From NCBI RefSeq assembly GCF_000719335.1, contig NZ_JOGB01000049.1, positions 1-61,225 on the forward strand: a DNA stretch of 61,225 bases. Reading direction: 5' to 3'. Origin of the DNA: Streptomyces sp. NRRL S-87. Its GTDB lineage: Bacteria > Actinomycetota > Actinomycetes > Streptomycetales > Streptomycetaceae. The notes below the pieces were generated by a model. The model searched no databases and was not told where the DNA came from. It was given only the letters and a program-made list of their open reading frames with translations. This document shows positions 51,759 to 60,010 of this stretch, piece by piece (the stretch's first letter is position 1; each line of letters opens with the position of its first letter). Made by a program: the position numbers and the translations under genes.

Positions 51759-53279
51759 TCAGAAGGCCGCGAAGTACTCGCGCTGCTCCCATTCGGTGAC
51801 CTGTCCCGGCACCGGCGCGGCGTGCCGGGCCCAGGCCTCGTACCGGCGCACCTCGCTCTCCTTGAGCTTGGCCAGGCAGGCGGCCAGCGGTTCGCCCAGC
51901 AGCCGGGCGGCCCGGCCCGCCGTGAACGCCTCCAGGGCCTCGCGCAGCGACTGCGGCACGATGTCGCGGCCGGGCTCCCGGCCCCCGGCCGGGCCGGCGC
52001 CAGGTCCGGCCGAGCCCTCCAGGCCCTCCAGGCCCTCCAGGCCGGCGAACAACTGGGCCGCGATGTTCAGGTACGGGTTCGCGCTCGGCTCGCCGATGCG
52101 GTTCTCGATGTGCGCGCCGGCCCCCGAGCCGACCACGCGCAGCATGGCCGTACGCGACTCCAGGCTCAGGTCCACCCGGGTCGGGGACAGGGCGTGCTGC
52201 GTGCCGAGCCGCTGGTAGCCGTTGACCGTGGGCACCGACAGCAGGAACAGGTCGCGCAGCCAGTCCCGCAGGCCCTCGGCGTACGCCTTGCTGGTGGGGG
52301 AGAGCCCCACCGAGAGGCCCTCGGCGCTGAAGACGTTGCGGCCGGTGGCGGTCTCCAGGACGGACTGGTTCAGGTGCCAGCCGCTCGGGTCCGCCCCGGC
52401 GATCGCCGGCTGCGACATGAACGAGGCGTGCAGGCCCCGGGCCGCGCACCAGCGCTTGGTGAAGACGCGGAAGAACAGCATGGCGTCCGCCGTGTCCAGG
52501 GCCGACATGGGGTCGAACGTGGTCTCCACCTGCCCGGGGCCCATCTCGTGCTCCATCGACCGCACCGGCAGCCCCAGGCCGAGCAGGGCGAGGGCCAGCG
52601 GGTCGGTGACCGGGGCGACCGTGTCGTACGCGGCGTCCAGGTTGAACTGGTAGCCCGCGTTCATCGCGGCCACCCGCGGGGCCGGGCCCTGCAGGCCGAA
52701 GCCGTTGCCCTCGTTGCCCGGCTCGTCGTCCAGGCGGCGCGCCAGGTACCACTCGACCTCCAGGCCGAGTACGGGCGCCAGACCGCGGGCGGCGTACCGG
52801 TCCAGCACCCGGTGCAGCACGTGCCGCGAGGACAGCGGGTGGGGCCTGCCGTCGCGCAGGTACTCGTCGCCGATCACCCAGGCGGTACGCGCCCCCTCGC
52901 CGGGCAGCTCCAGGAAGGTCAGCGGGTCGGGCACCAGCACGAAGTTGCCCAGGCCGGCGATCTCCTCGACGCCGATGCCGTGCTCGCCGCGGTAGTCCAC
53001 CGCGGTGGTGCAGGCGGTGTCCTTCAGGAACGGGCCGGGGCTGTAGTTCATGCCGTTGCGCAGCACGCCGCGGAAGGTGCGGGCGGTCAGCGTCTTGGAG
53101 CGCACCAGGCCGTGCGGGTCGCCCCACACCAGGCGGACGAAGTCGATCCCGTCCAGCCCCGCCTCGATCCGCTCGGCGGCCGCCAGCCGGGCCTCGTCCC
53201 AGAGCCCGTGCTCGGCGACGAACGCGGGGCTCCCGACGCTGCCCTCCGCGGCGGGGGTCGACCATGACCTGGAGTACAT
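51759..53279 (-). CDS. Glutamine-synthetase-like ligase, probable glutamyl-hydrazide synthetase (FzmN/KinJ-like)
   Basis: This 506-aa protein has GS family signatures: FVRLVWGDPHGLVRSKTL in the N-terminal domain, GLEVEWYLARRLDD (metal Glu), MEHEMGPGQVETTFDP (family E-x-G-PGQ-x-E), HASFMSQPAIAGADPSGWHLNQS, and SLESRTAMLRVVGSGAGAHIENR (ATP/Arg region). Class I/III-like GS enzymes in N-N clusters join acetylhydrazine or hydrazine to the glutamate side chain with ATP. A 9-bp repeat near 52017-52042 encodes LEGLEGLEG, an unusual insertion near the C-terminal region. The start at ATG 53279 is not certain; initiation could be a few codons in. Confidence 0.87.
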   Translation of the reverse strand: MYSRSWSTPAAEGSVGSPAFVAEHGLWDEARLAAAERIEAGLDGIDFVRLVWGDPHGLVRSKTLTARTFRGVLRNGMNYSPGPFLKDTACTTAVDYRGEHGIGVEEIAGLGNFVLVPDPLTFLELPGEGARTAWVIGDEYLRDGRPHPLSSRHVLHRVLDRYAARGLAPVLGLEVEWYLARRLDDEPGNEGNGFGLQGPAPRVAAMNAGYQFNLDAAYDTVAPVTDPLALALLGLGLPVRSMEHEMGPGQVETTFDPMSALDTADAMLFFRVFTKRWCAARGLHASFMSQPAIAGADPSGWHLNQSVLETATGRNVFSAEGLSVGLSPTSKAYAEGLRDWLRDLFLLSVPTVNGYQRLGTQHALSPTRVDLSLESRTAMLRVVGSGAGAHIENRIGEPSANPYLNIAAQLFAGLEGLEGLEGSAGPGAGPAGGREPGRDIVPQSLREALEAFTAGRAARLLGEPLAACLAKLKESEVRRYEAWARHAAPVPGQVTEWEQREYFAAF

Positions 53280-53370
53280 GACGGGGAGCGTCCTTTCGTC
53301 AGGGGGTCGACGGGGGCCGACAGGGAGGGGAGTCGCGCCGGCCGGGCCGCCGGGGCGTCGACCGGGGGGT

Positions 53371-53413
53371 GTCCGGCGGGGTCGGGGCCGGGCCCTGACC
53401 TGACCCGCCGGAC
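53371..53413 (-). terminator. Hairpin between the 641-aa gene and the GS-like gene
   Basis: GTCCGGCGGGGTC (53371-53383) pairs with GACCCGCCGGAC (53402-53413), with one bulged G. It begins 6 bp beyond the stop of the upstream gene on the minus strand and may attenuate transcription within the operon. Confidence 0.55.
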
Positions 53414-53418
53414 GCCCG

Positions 53419-55344
53419 CTAGATGCGGGGCCGGGCCGGCTCCGTACCGGCGCGCTCGACCGGGGTGCCGGTGACGGACGTCCAGTGCCAGCCGGAGTCG
53501 AAGGCCGTCACCTCCGCCTGCTCCCCCTGCTCGGCGAGCACGGCCGCCTGCTGCGTCATCCGGGCGATGAAGGCGGCCACCTGGTGCGCCGCGAGCATCT
53601 CCTGCTCGGTGTACGGCTCGCCGTCGGCGCGGACGATGCGCAGGTCCATGAACCCGTTGAAGGGCCGGCCGCACACCTCGACCGCCTGGGGGCTGCGGAT
53701 CGTGAAGCGCACCATGTTGTTGACGTGCCCGTGGTGGTGCTGGTCGGAGAAGTGGGCGATGTCGGGGATGGTGGGCGGCACGAAGTGGTCGCGCTCCAGG
53801 ACCTTCTGGGTCCGCGGCAGGTTGCCGGCGATGAAGTGCCAGGAGTTGTACTGCATGCGCGAGGACATCGCCCAGGCGGTGTCGGCGAGCGTGGCGAGCG
53901 AGTCGCCGTAGTGCCGCCGGGCCTCCGGTGCGGGGACCACGCAGCAGAAGAAGTCCGTGATGCCCCAGGTGGTGATCTCGTCCCAGGCCTCCGCGCGCAG
54001 TGCGCGGACCAGCTCGGGCAGCGACCGGATGCCGCGGCTCATCGAGAAGTCGGCCTTGAACGCGGCGGTGGTCGCGGCGACCGCCTCGTACACCACCGCC
54101 TCCAGACCGGTGCCGAACCCGCCGTACGGCCGGGCCAGCCAGGCCGGGTCGGCGTCGTCGGCGAGCCGCAGCTCGGCCAGCCGGTCGCCGACCACGGGCA
54201 GCGCGGCGCGCAGGTGCTCGGTGACCTGGCGGTCCCGGTCCGCGGCCACCTCACCGTACGGGGCCGCGACCTTCTCCACCTTGTGGATCAGGGCGCCGTG
54301 GATCTCGCGGTACAGCTGGACGGTGCGGGCCACCTCGGGGCGGTGCGCGCCCAGGGCCGCGGCCAGGTCCATCAGCGCGTCGATGCCGGCGTCGGGACCG
54401 GCCGCGGGGATCCGCTCCCCGCCCAGCGCGCCGTTGTAGTTGCGGCGGGTGTGCTCCAGCAGGCGGCCCACGTTGTCCGGGGTGAGCTGCGAGCCGTTGG
54501 CCTCCTCGATGCGGCCGTACCCGGCCGAGCGGATGAGCAGGGTGATGCCCACGACCAGCAGGGCGTCGTGGTCCGACCACAGCTCCAGCGGCAGGCCGGA
54601 CAGGCTGCCGAACACGCAGTCCGGGTGCCCCGGCCACAGCGTCTTGCCCACGACCGTGTTGGTGTCGCGGAAGTTCGTGTACTGCTTGTCCTCGATGTAG
54701 AGCATGAACGGGGCGGTGCGCTGAGCGGCCTCGGTCAGCTGCGCCAGCAGCGCCGCGCGGCCCTCCTCGCCCTGCTCCGCCAGCCAGCGGCGGCTGTCGG
54801 CCGCGTACCGGGCGAACCGCTCCTGAGCCGCCGTCACCTCGCGCCGGTAGGCCTCCAGGTGGCCCTGGGTCCACGGAACCCGCAGGACGCCGGCGACCAG
54901 CGTGTGCTGCTTGGCGAGCGGCTGCTGGGACGGGACGCGGACGACGACCCGGCCGCCGGTGGTCAGGCCGATCTCGCCGAGGAACGCGGTGCGCTCCGCG
55001 GCGTCCGCGACCGCCCCGGCCGGGTCCCGGTCGTCCCCGGACAGGCCGGCGACGACCTTCAGCGCGGCGGCGTCCGCGGTGCGCAGGCCGCCCGCCTGGA
55101 CCTCCGCGGGCACGTGCCCGTCGAGCGTGAGCAGGGTGTCCAGGGCCGAGCGCAGGTCGGCGGCGGCCGAGGCCTTGCGCCACACCCGGGCCAGCAGCCC
55201 GGGGAACCCGGCGTCCTCCTCGCGCACCCGGTCCGGCTTGGGCGTGGCGCCGGCCGCCAGGCCCAGGCGGCTGGGCCGCCGGCTCTGGCGCTTGCGGGCG
55301 TTGGCGGCTCGGCGGGAGCCGTCGCGGTCTACGGGCGCGGTCAT
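53419..55344 (-). CDS. Unknown 641-aa protein, ferredoxin-coupled; candidate N-N bond-forming enzyme
   Basis: This long protein of unrecognised family has a basic N-terminus (about 1-45), a central helical region and a C-terminal part rich in His and aromatic residues: SRMQYNSWHFIAGNLPRTQK, then DIAHFSDQHHHGHVNNMVRF (His536-538, His540) and CGRPFNGFMDLRIVRADGEP. Other notable parts are FMLYIEDKQYTNFRDTNT and WGITDFFCCVVP. Annotation pipelines may call such proteins carnitine acyltransferase-like, but I cannot find the HHxxxDG motif of that family. Its start overlaps the ferredoxin stop by 4 bp, so electron delivery to it is likely. In kinamycin/fosfazinomycin cassettes a conserved hypothetical accompanies the GS and lyase genes, and hydrazinosuccinate formation lacks a settled enzyme. 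Confidence 0.75.
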   Translation of the reverse strand: MTAPVDRDGSRRAANARKRQSRRPSRLGLAAGATPKPDRVREEDAGFPGLLARVWRKASAAADLRSALDTLLTLDGHVPAEVQAGGLRTADAAALKVVAGLSGDDRDPAGAVADAAERTAFLGEIGLTTGGRVVVRVPSQQPLAKQHTLVAGVLRVPWTQGHLEAYRREVTAAQERFARYAADSRRWLAEQGEEGRAALLAQLTEAAQRTAPFMLYIEDKQYTNFRDTNTVVGKTLWPGHPDCVFGSLSGLPLELWSDHDALLVVGITLLIRSAGYGRIEEANGSQLTPDNVGRLLEHTRRNYNGALGGERIPAAGPDAGIDALMDLAAALGAHRPEVARTVQLYREIHGALIHKVEKVAAPYGEVAADRDRQVTEHLRAALPVVGDRLAELRLADDADPAWLARPYGGFGTGLEAVVYEAVAATTAAFKADFSMSRGIRSLPELVRALRAEAWDEITTWGITDFFCCVVPAPEARRHYGDSLATLADTAWAMSSRMQYNSWHFIAGNLPRTQKVLERDHFVPPTIPDIAHFSDQHHHGHVNNMVRFTIRSPQAVEVCGRPFNGFMDLRIVRADGEPYTEQEMLAAHQVAAFIARMTQQAAVLAEQGEQAEVTAFDSGWHWTSVTGTPVERAGTEPARPRI

Positions 55345-55676
55345 GAGGCACCTTCCCCGGTGAGTGCGATGTGGCTCCACATCGCGTCGTCGGTGGGCGT
55401 CCAGTCCTCGTCGACGTAGATGCAGTCGACCGGGCACTCGAGGACGCAGACGGGGCAGCCCGAGCACAGCTCGGGGATGATCACGACGTCGAGCCCGCGG
55501 TCGAAGATCGCGCCGAACTTCTCCGGACAGCTGCGCAGACAGGTGTCGCAGGTGATGCACTCGGACTTCTCGATGCGGCGCGGGGGCTTGCTCCAGTTGC
55601 TGTCGCGGCTGCGCGTGGCGATCCTCAGGTCTCGCCCGGACAGCGCACCGGACGAAGCGTTGTTTTCCACGGGCAT
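55341..55676 (-). CDS. 2[4Fe-4S] ferredoxin
   Basis: This 111-aa protein has a ~50-residue polar N-terminus, then two full CxxCxxCxxxCP cluster motifs: CITCDTCLRSCP and CSGCPVCVLECP. It carries low-potential electrons in the cytosol. ATG 55676 follows AAGGGG. It is translationally coupled to the unknown 641-aa protein and first in the minus-strand N-N operon. Formation of hydrazinosuccinate from aspartate and nitrite needs reduction, so this ferredoxin is a natural electron source. The ~50-residue extension before the first cluster is longer than usual and may dock the partner. Confidence 0.92.
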   Translation of the reverse strand: MPVENNASSGALSGRDLRIATRSRDSNWSKPPRRIEKSECITCDTCLRSCPEKFGAIFDRGLDVVIIPELCSGCPVCVLECPVDCIYVDEDWTPTDDAMWSHIALTGEGAS

Positions 55677-55841
55677 GGGACCCCTTAGACGTCGTGTCGA
55701 TGACGGCTCGAACGGACGCTCCGAGCATCCTGGGGTCCTCTCGACCAACTCCTGAACCCCGGTCGGGGCGTGCTGGAGCGCGTCACATCCGACCGGGCGG
55801 CTCCGTCACTGCGGTGAGGACCGGGAACGAGAGGTGGGTAC

Positions 55842-56771
55842 ATGGACCAGCGGGAGTTCCTCGCAGGGCTCTTCGAGAAGCACCGGGGCCGCCTGTGGGA
55901 GGCGGCCCACCGGATGCTGGGCTCGGCGCCGGAGGCGGACCGGGCCCTCGAGCGGGCGCGGCGGCGGGTGTCGGACGCGCGCGCGGACGGCGGCTCCGAC
56001 GACGTCGAGGGCTGGCTCACCGCGGTCGTCGTCCGGGTGTGCCTGGACGCCCTGCACCGGCGGCGCGCGGCCGCCGCGGACAGCCCCCCGCGCGGGACCT
56101 GGGACGCCGTCGCGCCGGCCGGGCAGGAGGCCCCGGACCCGGGCGGGCACGCTCGTCCGGGGGAGCCGGCCGGGTCCGCCGACGGGCCGGGTCCGCGTGG
56201 CCGGCTGGCCGACGCGGTCGGTGCGGCGCTGCTCGTGGTCCTCGATGGCCTCGACCCCGCGGAACGCCTCGCCCTCGTCCTCCACGACGTCTTCGGCACC
56301 CCTTACGAGGAGCTCGCCGGCATCCTCGACCGCTCGCCCGCCGCCGCCCGGCGGCTGGCCGACCGGGCCCGCCGGCGGGTGCGCGGCGGCGTACCGACCC
56401 CCGATCCCGACCGGCACCGCGAGGTCGTCGAGGCCTTCCTCACCGCGGCCGGGGAGGGGGACGTCCGCGCCGTGCGCGCCGTCCTCGCCCCCGACGTCGT
56501 GGCGCGCCGCGACGCCGATCCCGTGCACCCGGGACGGGCGACCGCGGTCCGCGGCGCCGAGGCCGTCGCCCGGAACGCCCCGGCCTTCGCACGCCCGGCC
56601 CGCTCCGCCCGGGCCGCGCTGGTCAACGGAGCGCCCGGCGTCGTCGCGGCCGACGGCACCGCGGGCTACCGGGTGCTGGCCTTCGAGATCGAGGACGGCA
56701 GGATCCTCGACATCGAGATCATCACCGACCCGGTCCGGCTGGGACACCTGACCCTCGCGCCACTGGACTGA
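55842..56771 (+). CDS. ECF41/SigJ-like sigma factor with SnoaL-like C-terminal domain
   Basis: This 309-aa protein has a sigma-70 region 2-like N-terminus (FLAGLFEKHRGRLWEAAHRML), a region 4-like helix-turn-helix (LDPAERLALVLHDVFGTPYEELAGIL followed by RSPAAARRLADRARRRV), and an NTF2/SnoaL-like C-terminal domain (about 195-305, VVEAFLTAAGEGDVRAVRAVL, LAFEIEDGRILDIEIITDP). That layout defines ECF41-type sigma factors, whose C-terminal domain modulates activity without an anti-sigma factor. A Pro/Gly-rich insert of about 35 residues separates regions 2 and 4. It is divergent from the ferredoxin operon. Confidence 0.86.
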   Translation: MDQREFLAGLFEKHRGRLWEAAHRMLGSAPEADRALERARRRVSDARADGGSDDVEGWLTAVVVRVCLDALHRRRAAAADSPPRGTWDAVAPAGQEAPDPGGHARPGEPAGSADGPGPRGRLADAVGAALLVVLDGLDPAERLALVLHDVFGTPYEELAGILDRSPAAARRLADRARRRVRGGVPTPDPDRHREVVEAFLTAAGEGDVRAVRAVLAPDVVARRDADPVHPGRATAVRGAEAVARNAPAFARPARSARAALVNGAPGVVAADGTAGYRVLAFEIEDGRILDIEIITDPVRLGHLTLAPLD

Positions 56772-56828
56772 CCGGTACGCGACCCGGCTCCCGCCCGGCC
56801 GCCGCGGCCGGCGCCTACAGTGAGGGGG

Positions 56829-57794
56829 GTGGACACCCTGACCGGCCTCCTCGACGGGCCCAAGGCGCGCGGCGCGTTCCTGCTCAAGTCGGTGTTCGAC
56901 CCCGGCTGGTCGCTGCGCATCGAGGACCGGGCGCCGATCTCCGTCATCACCCTGGTGCGCGGCACCGGTTGGGTGGTCCCCGACGGCGGCGACCCGGTCC
57001 CCCTCGGGCCCGGCGACGTCGCCCTCGCCCGCGGCCCCGAGCCGTACACCCTCACGGACACCCCCGGCCTCGCCCCGCACATCACGGTCGGGCCCGACCA
57101 GCGGTGCCACACGGCCGAGGGCGCCGACGTCAGCGAGTCGATGTCCCTGGGCGTGCGCACCTGGGGGTCCGCGCACCCCGGCGCCGACGCGGCGGTCCTG
57201 CTGAGCGGCACCTACCTCGCCCCCGGCGAGATCGGCCGCCGGCTGCTCGACGCCCTCCCGCCGCTGCTGGTGCGGTCCGTCGACACCGCGGACCGCACCC
57301 TCGTACGGCTGCTCGGCGAGGAGATCGACAAGGACCGGCCCGGCCAGGAACTCGTCCTGGACCGGCTGCTGGACCTGCTGCTCATCGGCGTGCTGCGCGG
57401 CTGGCTCGGCGACCCGGGCAGCGGTTCGCCCTCCTGGTACCGGGCGTACGGCGACCCGGTGGTCGGCCCGGCGCTGCGGCTGCTGCACCAGGAGCCGGCG
57501 TACGGCTGGACGGTGGCGGCCCTCGCGGCGCGCGCCGGCGTCTCGCGGGCCGCGCTGGCCCGCCGCTTCACGGAGGTGGTGGGCGAGCCGCCGATGGCGT
57601 ACCTGACGGGGTGGCGCCTGGCGCTCGCCGCCGACCTGCTGCGCGCCGAGCCGGACGCGACGCTCGCCCACGTCGCCCACCGGGTCGGCTACGGCAGCCC
57701 GTTCGCCCTCAGCGCGGCCTTCAAGCGCATCCGCGGCACCAGTCCCCAGGAGTTCCGCACGCGCACCCCGGCGGCGGCGTCCGCAGCGGGATAG
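56829..57794 (+). CDS. AraC-family transcriptional regulator (cupin + HTH)
   Basis: This 321-aa protein has an N-terminal cupin-like sensor (about 1-190, starting VDTLTGLLDGPKARGAFLLKSV) and a C-terminal AraC double HTH (VAALAARAGVSRAALARRFTEVVGEPPMAYLTGWRLALA and VAHRVGYGSPFALSAAFKRIRGTSPQEF). TACAGT at 56816-56821 resembles a Streptomyces -10 hexamer; transcription starting 7-8 bases later would begin at GTG 56829, so a leaderless mRNA is likely. An upstream GTG at 56820 is possible. It is on the same strand and 57 bp after the sigma-factor gene. It is not obviously tied to polyketide synthesis. Confidence 0.88.
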   Translation: MDTLTGLLDGPKARGAFLLKSVFDPGWSLRIEDRAPISVITLVRGTGWVVPDGGDPVPLGPGDVALARGPEPYTLTDTPGLAPHITVGPDQRCHTAEGADVSESMSLGVRTWGSAHPGADAAVLLSGTYLAPGEIGRRLLDALPPLLVRSVDTADRTLVRLLGEEIDKDRPGQELVLDRLLDLLLIGVLRGWLGDPGSGSPSWYRAYGDPVVGPALRLLHQEPAYGWTVAALAARAGVSRAALARRFTEVVGEPPMAYLTGWRLALAADLLRAEPDATLAHVAHRVGYGSPFALSAAFKRIRGTSPQEFRTRTPAAASAAG

Positions 57795-57916
57795 CACCCG
57801 CCGTGCGGGGTTGCCGCGGAAGGGGAATCGGCGGCTCCGGATCACTAGCGCGATTCGAGCTGAGCGCGATGCGGACGCGCCACGCTGCTGCTCGGTCTAC
57901 ACGTAGCGAGGTGCGC

Positions 57917-58780
57917 ATGGATACGGCGGTGGAAAGGGCGATCGCGTGTATTCGGGAGCATTACGGTGAGCCCCTGGCCCTGGCCCGGATCGCAGAAAGC
58001 GCCCTGCTCAGCCGGTTCTACCTCACTCGGCGCTTCAAAGAGGAGACCGGGCTCACTCCCGGCAGGTTCCTGGCCGCGGTCCGCATCGACGAGGCCAAGC
58101 GGTTGATCGAGCAGACCTCCATGAGCATCACCGAGGTCTCCCGGGCGGTCGGGTACAACAGCCTCGGCTCGTTCACGAACTACTTCACGGCCAGCGTCGG
58201 AGTGTCCCCCGGCCGGTTCCGCCGACTGGCGCGGGACGGCGGGGACGGGCTGCCGGCGCCGGCGCCGGCGCCCGGGCCGTGGCCGGGAGCGGGCGCGATC
58301 GGCGGAACGATCAGCCTGCCCGCGGGGCACGGCAACGCCCGGGTGTTCCTGGGGGCCTTCGCCACACCCGTCGTCCAGCACCCGTGCGTCGCCTCGGCCG
58401 TCCTGGACGTGCCGAGCGGCCGGCCGTGCTGCTACTCCCTGCAGAACGTCCCCGAAGGGAGCTGGCACCTGCTCGCGGTGGCGGTGGCCGACGGCCTCGG
58501 ACCCGACCGGACGGCCCACCGGACTCCGCTCGTCGGAGGACGCGGAGTGCCGCCGGTGCCGGTGACCGCCGACGGTGCCACGAGCGCGGCGGTACGGCTG
58601 CGCCCGGGCCGGCCGACCGATCCACCGGTCCTGCTGGCCCTGCCCGAGCTCGTGCCCCCGGTCACCTTCGTGCCGCCCCCGGGGTGTCCCTCCGCCTCCA
58701 CCACCCCGCTCCACGACACCGACGACCGGCGCCGGGCCGCGGGCCACCTCCGGCTGGTGTCCGCGGCACCGGCGCCGTGA
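57917..58780 (+). CDS. AraC-type regulator with N-terminal HTH and unusual C-terminal domain
   Basis: In this 287-aa protein the AraC HTH pair comes first (about 1-105: ALARIAESALLSRFYLTRRFKEETGLTPGRF and VSRAVGYNSLGSFTNYFTASVGVSPGRF). A (Pro-Ala)n linker follows, then a ~165-residue beta-rich domain (ISLPAGHGNARVFLGAFATP, GRPCCYSLQNVPEGSWHLLAVAVADG) that resembles a carboxypeptidase-regulatory/fibronectin-like sandwich, ending in a polar tail. Most AraC proteins have the sensor first, so the reversed order is notable. ATG 57917 follows GCGAGG. Its stop is 15 bp from the convergent regulator stop. Confidence 0.85.
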   Translation: MDTAVERAIACIREHYGEPLALARIAESALLSRFYLTRRFKEETGLTPGRFLAAVRIDEAKRLIEQTSMSITEVSRAVGYNSLGSFTNYFTASVGVSPGRFRRLARDGGDGLPAPAPAPGPWPGAGAIGGTISLPAGHGNARVFLGAFATPVVQHPCVASAVLDVPSGRPCCYSLQNVPEGSWHLLAVAVADGLGPDRTAHRTPLVGGRGVPPVPVTADGATSAAVRLRPGRPTDPPVLLALPELVPPVTFVPPPGCPSASTTPLHDTDDRRRAAGHLRLVSAAPAP

Positions 58781-58795
58781 CGGCGCGGCCGCAGG

Positions 58796-60010
58796 TCACG
58801 GCATCATGTCCTGCTTGGTCTTGAGCCGCTCGGCGAGCTGGCTCCATTCCTTCCCGATGCGCTCGGCGATCGGGGCGATGACGCCCAGCCAGTGGGCCGG
58901 GACGGCGTCGACGAGCTCGCGCCAGCCGTCGTCCGGCTCGTTGGCGTGCAGCTGCATCCAGCGGAGGAACTCCCGGCCGCCCGCGGTGTAGCGGATGGCG
59001 GGATCGGTGGCCATCTTGGCCGCCACCGTCGTCCAGGCCGGGATCTCGTCGGTGCGGTTCCTGCGCTGCGGCGCGCTGTTGACGGTCGGTGCCACCCGCA
59101 GCGGCACACGGGCGGCGCCCCCGGGTGCCGCGCCGGCGGGAACCGCCGGGGCGGGCCGCGACGGTTCCCCGGCCAGCCGTACGGACCGCACGGGTGTGAC
59201 GGGGTGGACGGCCTGGACGGGCTGGACGGACCGCAGGGGCTGCGGCGCCGCGTCGGCCGTCCGGCGGCCGCTGCGCTCCGGGCTCTCGCCGCGCCGCAGC
59301 CGGGCGCTCACGTCGTGGACGGTGCCGAGCGAGACGTCGGTCTCCCTGGCGACCTGACGGAGCGGGGCGTCCGGGTGCGCGGCGATGTACTCGGCGGCCC
59401 GCCGCCGGCCCTCGCCCGGACCCACCGGGCGCCGCCTGCCGTCCCGGCCGACGCGCTTGCCGTCGAGCGGCGTTCCGTCACTCGCCTTCTCGCGCATCGA
59501 CGCGATCGTCTTCGCGCTCAGCCCGGTGATGCCGGCCACGGCACGGTCGGACCAGTCCGGGTGGGAACTCAGGACGCGGCGGGCTCCGGACACGCGGTCG
59601 GCCTTCGACAGCGGCAGTCCGTGCGATCCGTTCGCCTTCATGGCGATGACCAGCGCCTCGGAGTTCGAACAGTCGACGAAGCGCGCCTTGATGCTGCTGT
59701 CGCCGCGCAGCCTGGCGGCCTCCAGCCGGTGCAGGCCGTCGATGATGCGGTAGCCGTCGATCTGGACCAGGACGGGCGGCAGCTCCGCCGAGCCGGCCGC
59801 GTCGACGAGGAGCTGGACGTGCGCGGCGTCCGTGCCGCTCCGGCGCAGGGACACGCCCGCCGACAGCGAGTTGACGGGGACGTCGCGGACCGGAATATGC
59901 TCGAAATTCCTCAGGTCGAATTCGCTGCGGGCCGACGCGTCGACGCCCTCGTTCGTGACGGAGCCGAACGCGTTCGTGATCAAGACGGCCTGCGCGCTGC
60001 TCTGAGCCAT
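58796..60010 (-). CDS. StrR/ParB-like transcriptional regulator
   Basis: This 404-aa protein has an N-terminal ParB/sulfiredoxin-like domain (about 40-130: IPVRDVPVNSLSAGVSLRRSG, LPPVLVQIDGYRIIDGLHRLEAARLRG), then an HTH (SDRAVAGITGLSAKTIASMR) and a second HTH-like segment (LRQVARETDVSLGTVHDVSARLRRG). After a Pro/Val-rich repetitive linker comes a helical C-terminal region (TVAAKMATDPAIRYTAGGREFLRWMQLH). This is the architecture of StrR-type pathway activators and of ParB-like regulators of antibiotic clusters, rather than of chromosomal ParB, since no parA or parS is present. It has a 348-bp upstream region with an inverted repeat at 60108-60137. Confidence 0.85.
   Translation of the reverse strand: MAQSSAQAVLITNAFGSVTNEGVDASARSEFDLRNFEHIPVRDVPVNSLSAGVSLRRSGTDAAHVQLLVDAAGSAELPPVLVQIDGYRIIDGLHRLEAARLRGDSSIKARFVDCSNSEALVIAMKANGSHGLPLSKADRVSGARRVLSSHPDWSDRAVAGITGLSAKTIASMREKASDGTPLDGKRVGRDGRRRPVGPGEGRRRAAEYIAAHPDAPLRQVARETDVSLGTVHDVSARLRRGESPERSGRRTADAAPQPLRSVQPVQAVHPVTPVRSVRLAGEPSRPAPAVPAGAAPGGAARVPLRVAPTVNSAPQRRNRTDEIPAWTTVAAKMATDPAIRYTAGGREFLRWMQLHANEPDDGWRELVDAVPAHWLGVIAPIAERIGKEWSQLAERLKTKQDMMP

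Noticed and set aside
50357..53279. purB and glnA as housekeeping genes
   Set aside because: They sit in one operon with a ferredoxin, unknown protein and acetyltransferase next to CreE/CreD-like genes, and the GS has atypical inserts. A specialised N-N role fits better, although sequence alone cannot prove it.
53419..55344. Carnitine/choline acyltransferase call for the 641-aa protein
   Set aside because: The HHxxxDG catalytic motif was not found. The only His cluster (DQHHHGH) does not fit it.
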